A stretch of DNA of 8,114 nucleotides from NCBI GenBank assembly GCA_021819255.1, contig JAKART010000088.1, forward strand, positions 1 through 8,114. Direction: 5' to 3'. Under the pieces are notes generated by a model. It worked only from the letters and a program-made list of their open reading frames with translations. It was not told the origin of the DNA and made no database searches. This stretch comes from Acidobacteriota bacterium. GTDB taxonomy: Bacteria; Acidobacteriota; Terriglobia; Terriglobales; Acidobacteriaceae. Below are positions 5,874 to 8,114 of this stretch, in pieces (positions within the stretch are counted from its first letter, which is position 1; every line of letters starts with the position of its first letter). Made by a program: the position numbers and the translations under genes.

Positions 5874-6554
5874 ATGGCCGTTACGTTCCCCAATCTTGTG
5901 CTGCCAACCTGCGGGCTGGGGTGGAACTTTGCCCGGCGACCGAAGTTCAACACCATCCATCAGCAGCCGCTCTCCAACCGTCACCCGGCGTCCGCAACGC
6001 TTCAGCAGTCCACCATCTTTGATATCGAGATCAGCTACAACGGGCTGCTCAACAACCCTGGCACATCGTCTAGCTATTCGGACGACGTGGCCTATCTTCA
6101 GGAGTTTTACGAGGCGTGCCGTGGCCCCTACGGCTATTTCACGTTCGATCCTTCGGTGAACCACTTCGCAAACATGGGGACTGCGGAGTCGATGACCGCG
6201 CTGAGCAACGGATACTTTGGGACGGGCAACGGCACGCAGACCGTCTTCCCCCTCTGGCGCTCAACCAGCGCGCTTGGGTGGACAACGCCAACGATGCTGG
6301 AGATGATCCAGAACGTGACAAGTCTGACTGCGGTGTACGCGAGTGGTGCGCCTCTTGCATCGACTGACTACACATTGTCGAACTTCCCGGCGACGCTAAC
6401 CTTTGCAACTGCTCCCCCGAACGGCGCAACGCTGACCTGGACGGGAACCTACAGCTACCTCTGTCACTTCGCGGAGGCGAGCCTGGATTTTAACGAGCTG
6501 ATGTACCAGCTATGGGAACTGAAGAGCCTAAAGCTCGAAACGATCCTCCTCTGA
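5874..6554 (+). CDS. Distal tail protein, DUF2460 family (GTA gp12-like)
   Basis: The start is ATG 5874 with CGGAG at 5861-5865; GTG 5865 in the same frame is rejected because it overlaps that site. The product has 226 residues. The N-terminus MAVTFPNLVLPTCGLGW, then the FNTIHQQPLSNRHPAS segment, then YLQEFYEACRGPYGYFTFDP (about 74-93), match the DUF2460 layout, in which the Rxx..G..GgF.f.DP stretch is characteristic. Residues about 113-198 form a beta-rich insertion (GYFGTGNGTQTVFPL ... ATLTFATAPPNGATLTWTGTY), and the family returns at the end with HFAEASLDFNELMYQLWEL. In the gene transfer agent this protein forms the ring joining the tube to the baseplate hub. It lies 15 bases after the tape measure stop and 7 bases before the hub gene, the family's usual neighbours. 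Confidence 0.88.
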   Translation: MAVTFPNLVLPTCGLGWNFARRPKFNTIHQQPLSNRHPASATLQQSTIFDIEISYNGLLNNPGTSSSYSDDVAYLQEFYEACRGPYGYFTFDPSVNHFANMGTAESMTALSNGYFGTGNGTQTVFPLWRSTSALGWTTPTMLEMIQNVTSLTAVYASGAPLASTDYTLSNFPATLTFATAPPNGATLTWTGTYSYLCHFAEASLDFNELMYQLWELKSLKLETILL

Positions 6555-6561
6555 GGCGCAC

Positions 6562-7515
6562 ATGAAAAACTTTTCGGCTGACTTGCTGGCGCTGCTGGCG
6601 AGCGGCGTTCCCATTGACTATCGCGACCTGATTACCATCGGCCCAACGCTCAACGGGCAGACGATGTACATCACCACCGGCTCGCTGCCGGTGCAGTTTG
6701 GCGCGAACACGTTCCAGCCGACGCAGTTCGGAGTCTGGAAGCGCGGCAAGATCGAGAGCAAGATCGGCCTGGAGTCGAGTGCCTGCGACCTGAAGGTGAT
6801 CGCAGACAACGGCGCTTTCTCAGCGCAGTTTCCAGGCACAAGTGCGCTGCTCATCGATGGAATCAAGTTCGGGCTGCTCGGCAATGCGAATGTCACCATC
6901 GAGCGCCTGTATAACTCGGCTTACCTGAGTGGCTACGCCTTCCCGGCGACAACAGGCCCCACCGGCGGCTCGCTGTTGGAAGTAAAGTTTGCCGGCCAAG
7001 TGGCGGATATCAGCCAGCTCGGACTAACAAAGGCGACCGTGACGGTGCAGGACTACCTCTACCTGCTCAACATTCCTGTTCCACGCCGACTGATTCAGCC
7101 GTCCTGCTCGCACACCCTATACGACGTAGCCTGCACGATGGCGAAGTCCACCTTCACCGTGAGCGGATCGGTGGGTAGCGTAACCACATCGGCGGAGTTT
7201 GTGACGGCTGCGGCGCTGAACGCTGTGACTGCGAAGGGAACCTTTGCGCAGGGGGTGCTGACGTGGAAGACGGGAGCGAATGCGGGTATCTCGTACACAG
7301 TACGAGCGTGGACGCCCGGAAGTTCCAGCGCGACGGTGCAACTAGACGTTGCGCCCATCTTTCCCATCGCCGACGGTGATACGTTTTCGGTCGCGCAGGG
7401 GTGCAACAAGACGGTCACATCGTGCGTGGATTTTCAGGGCGCGACAGCGGCGATGGTTCACTACGGGGGGGAGCCGGATACACCGGTGCCGGAAACCGCC
7501 GTGGGCGGTGCGTAG
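6562..7515 (+). CDS. Tail hub protein, DUF2163 / BR0599 family (GTA gp13-like, gpL-like)
   Basis: The start is ATG 6562 with GAGG (6553-6556) overlapping the preceding stop; the product has 317 residues. The N-terminal part (about 18-170) is the DUF2163-type beta domain, with FGVWKRGKIESKIGLESSACDLKV as a typical stretch and a 'DYLYLLNIPVPRRLIQPSC' junction near 164-182. Cysteines lie at 182 and 191 (CX8C) and at 281 and 288 (CX6C, GCNKTVTSC). These spacings equal those of the iron-sulfur cysteines I recall for lambda gpL (173, 182, 205, 212), and gene transfer agent gp13 also carries an Fe-S cluster. A beta domain of about 90 residues lies between the pairs (192-280). The C-terminus, YGGEPDTPVPETAVGGA, corresponds to the family's conserved end. 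It forms the hub beneath the distal tail ring. The stop overlaps the next start by one base. Confidence 0.88.
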   Translation: MKNFSADLLALLASGVPIDYRDLITIGPTLNGQTMYITTGSLPVQFGANTFQPTQFGVWKRGKIESKIGLESSACDLKVIADNGAFSAQFPGTSALLIDGIKFGLLGNANVTIERLYNSAYLSGYAFPATTGPTGGSLLEVKFAGQVADISQLGLTKATVTVQDYLYLLNIPVPRRLIQPSCSHTLYDVACTMAKSTFTVSGSVGSVTTSAEFVTAAALNAVTAKGTFAQGVLTWKTGANAGISYTVRAWTPGSSSATVQLDVAPIFPIADGDTFSVAQGCNKTVTSCVDFQGATAAMVHYGGEPDTPVPETAVGGA

Positions 7516-7958
7516 TGACATCCCAGGAATCGCGCCAGGCGTTGGTGCAGGAGGCTCTGACGTGGCTGGGCACCCCTTACCATGCCAGCGGCCAGGTTAA
7601 GGGCGCAGGGACGAATTGTGCGCAGTTCATCTACGGGGCAGCGAAGAACGCCGGAGTGTTTCCATCCGGCACCCCGGAGCCGCGCTGGTACACGCCACAG
7701 CTTGCCACGCACACCCGCGACGAGCGACTGATCGGATATCTGCACTCCTACGGCGCGCGCGAGATTGCCGAGGACGCCGTACAGCCGGGCGATGTCGTTG
7801 TCTACCGCAGCGGACAGGCACACGGGCATATCGCCCTCATCGTTTCGTGGCCGACGATCATTCACGCTCTCGCGCCTGCCGGGTGCCAGTTGGGGAACGT
7901 CGCAGACGGACAGCTCGGACGCATGGCGCGAAAATACTTCAGCTTCTGGAGTGACTGA
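7515..7958 (+). CDS. NlpC/P60 family cell wall peptidase (GTA gp14-like tail protein)
   Basis: The start is GTG 7515, overlapping the TAG of the hub gene (TAGTG). The ribosome binding site is weak, so translation is probably coupled. The product is 147 residues. The NlpC/P60 features are: an N-terminal helix and WLGTPYHASG (17-26), nucleophile Cys35 in GTNCAQFIYGAAKNAG, a PGDVVVYRSG strand (91-100), catalytic His in AHGHIALIV (His105, with His103 beside it), and a third polar residue, His117 (TIIHALA). The usual Asp before the cysteine is Asn here, which phage members tolerate. The enzyme would hydrolyse peptide bonds of peptidoglycan stem peptides during tail penetration. There is no signal peptide, as expected for a structural tail enzyme. 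Lambda gpK and gene transfer agent gp14 hold the same position. Confidence 0.88.
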   Translation: MTSQESRQALVQEALTWLGTPYHASGQVKGAGTNCAQFIYGAAKNAGVFPSGTPEPRWYTPQLATHTRDERLIGYLHSYGAREIAEDAVQPGDVVVYRSGQAHGHIALIVSWPTIIHALAPAGCQLGNVADGQLGRMARKYFSFWSD

Positions 7959-8114
7959 TGGGTCTTTTCAGCTCGAACATGGGTGGCGTCCAACGCTACT
8001 CAAACCAGTTACTCGATCTACAGGTCAATCAGGCTGTCTTCGGGACGAGTGTGCCCGTACTCTTCGGCACCCTGCGACTCTCCGCGAAGCTCCTCTTCTA
8101 CGGAGGTTTTCAGG
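7958..8114 (+). CDS. Central tail tip / host specificity protein, gpJ-like (partial, 5' end)
   Basis: ATG 7958 overlaps the preceding stop (TGATG), with TGGAG at 7947-7951 as ribosome binding site. The frame is open to the right edge, giving 52 residues. The visible part, LLDLQVNQAVFGTSVPVLFG, then TLRLSAKLLFYGGFQ, matches the N-terminal pattern of large central tip proteins (Q.SV.GT.IPVVFG..R....L...G.F). These proteins form the needle below the hub and usually carry receptor binding or fibre attachment regions further on. The order hub, peptidase, tip is that of lambda L-K-J and gene transfer agent gp13-14-15. The length and C-terminus are unknown. Confidence 0.75.
   Translation, partial: MGLFSSNMGGVQRYSNQLLDLQVNQAVFGTSVPVLFGTLRLSAKLLFYGGFQ

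Noticed and set aside
7464..7473. Run of seven G near the end of the hub gene, as a possible frameshift or sequencing error
   Set aside because: The frame after it reads the conserved hub C-terminus (GGEPDTPVPETA) and ends in the expected overlap with the peptidase gene.
1..8114. CRISPR array, tRNA gene, insertion sequence or attachment site
   Set aside because: I saw no regularly spaced direct repeats, no cloverleaf-like sequence, no transposase and no terminal repeats in the window.

Overview
The window is the structural tail module of a temperate siphovirus-type phage, most likely an integrated prophage. All genes are on the + strand and tightly packed, with stop/start overlaps or gaps of a few bases. 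The order is: unidentified upstream gene (only its 3' end), candidate tail terminator, major tail tube protein, small two-helix membrane protein, tail assembly chaperone with a probable -1 frameshift extension, two exported-protein genes that are not tail genes, tape measure protein, DUF2460 distal tail protein, DUF2163/BR0599 hub protein, NlpC/P60 peptidase, and the start of a gpJ-like central tip protein. From the tube protein on, and leaving out the interposed genes, this is the order known from lambdoid tails and from the alphaproteobacterial gene transfer agent (tube, chaperone, tape measure, gp12, gp13, gp14, gp15).

Host: the sequence is GC-rich, with strong Shine-Dalgarno sequences of the GGAGG type. 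The two interposed exported proteins have features I associate with secreted proteins of Acidobacteriota (Terriglobia): an 'ADAILDVE' core in the first and a C-terminal 'YCFGVD' in the second. The host assignment is an inference from memory, of low to moderate confidence. No integrase, head gene or host flank is visible, so a gene transfer agent or a tailocin cannot be strictly excluded.

Regions: 1-1327 holds the tail terminator candidate and tube genes. 1328-1433 is a short non-coding stretch filled by three consecutive GC-rich hairpins. 1434-2117 holds the small membrane protein and the chaperone pair. 2118-3290 is an apparently self-contained cassette (moron) with its own candidate extended -10 promoter, two exported-protein genes and a rho-independent terminator, placed where most phages go directly from chaperone to tape measure. 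3303-8114 holds the tape measure and the tail-tip genes.

How the genes work together: the chaperone coats the tape measure protein, the tube protein polymerises around it, and the terminator caps the tube. The distal tail protein, hub, peptidase and central tip protein form the baseplate that contacts and penetrates the cell envelope. The two cassette proteins probably act in the host envelope during lysogeny, as lysogenic-conversion factors, rather than in the virion. That role is inferred from their exported nature and separate transcription signals.
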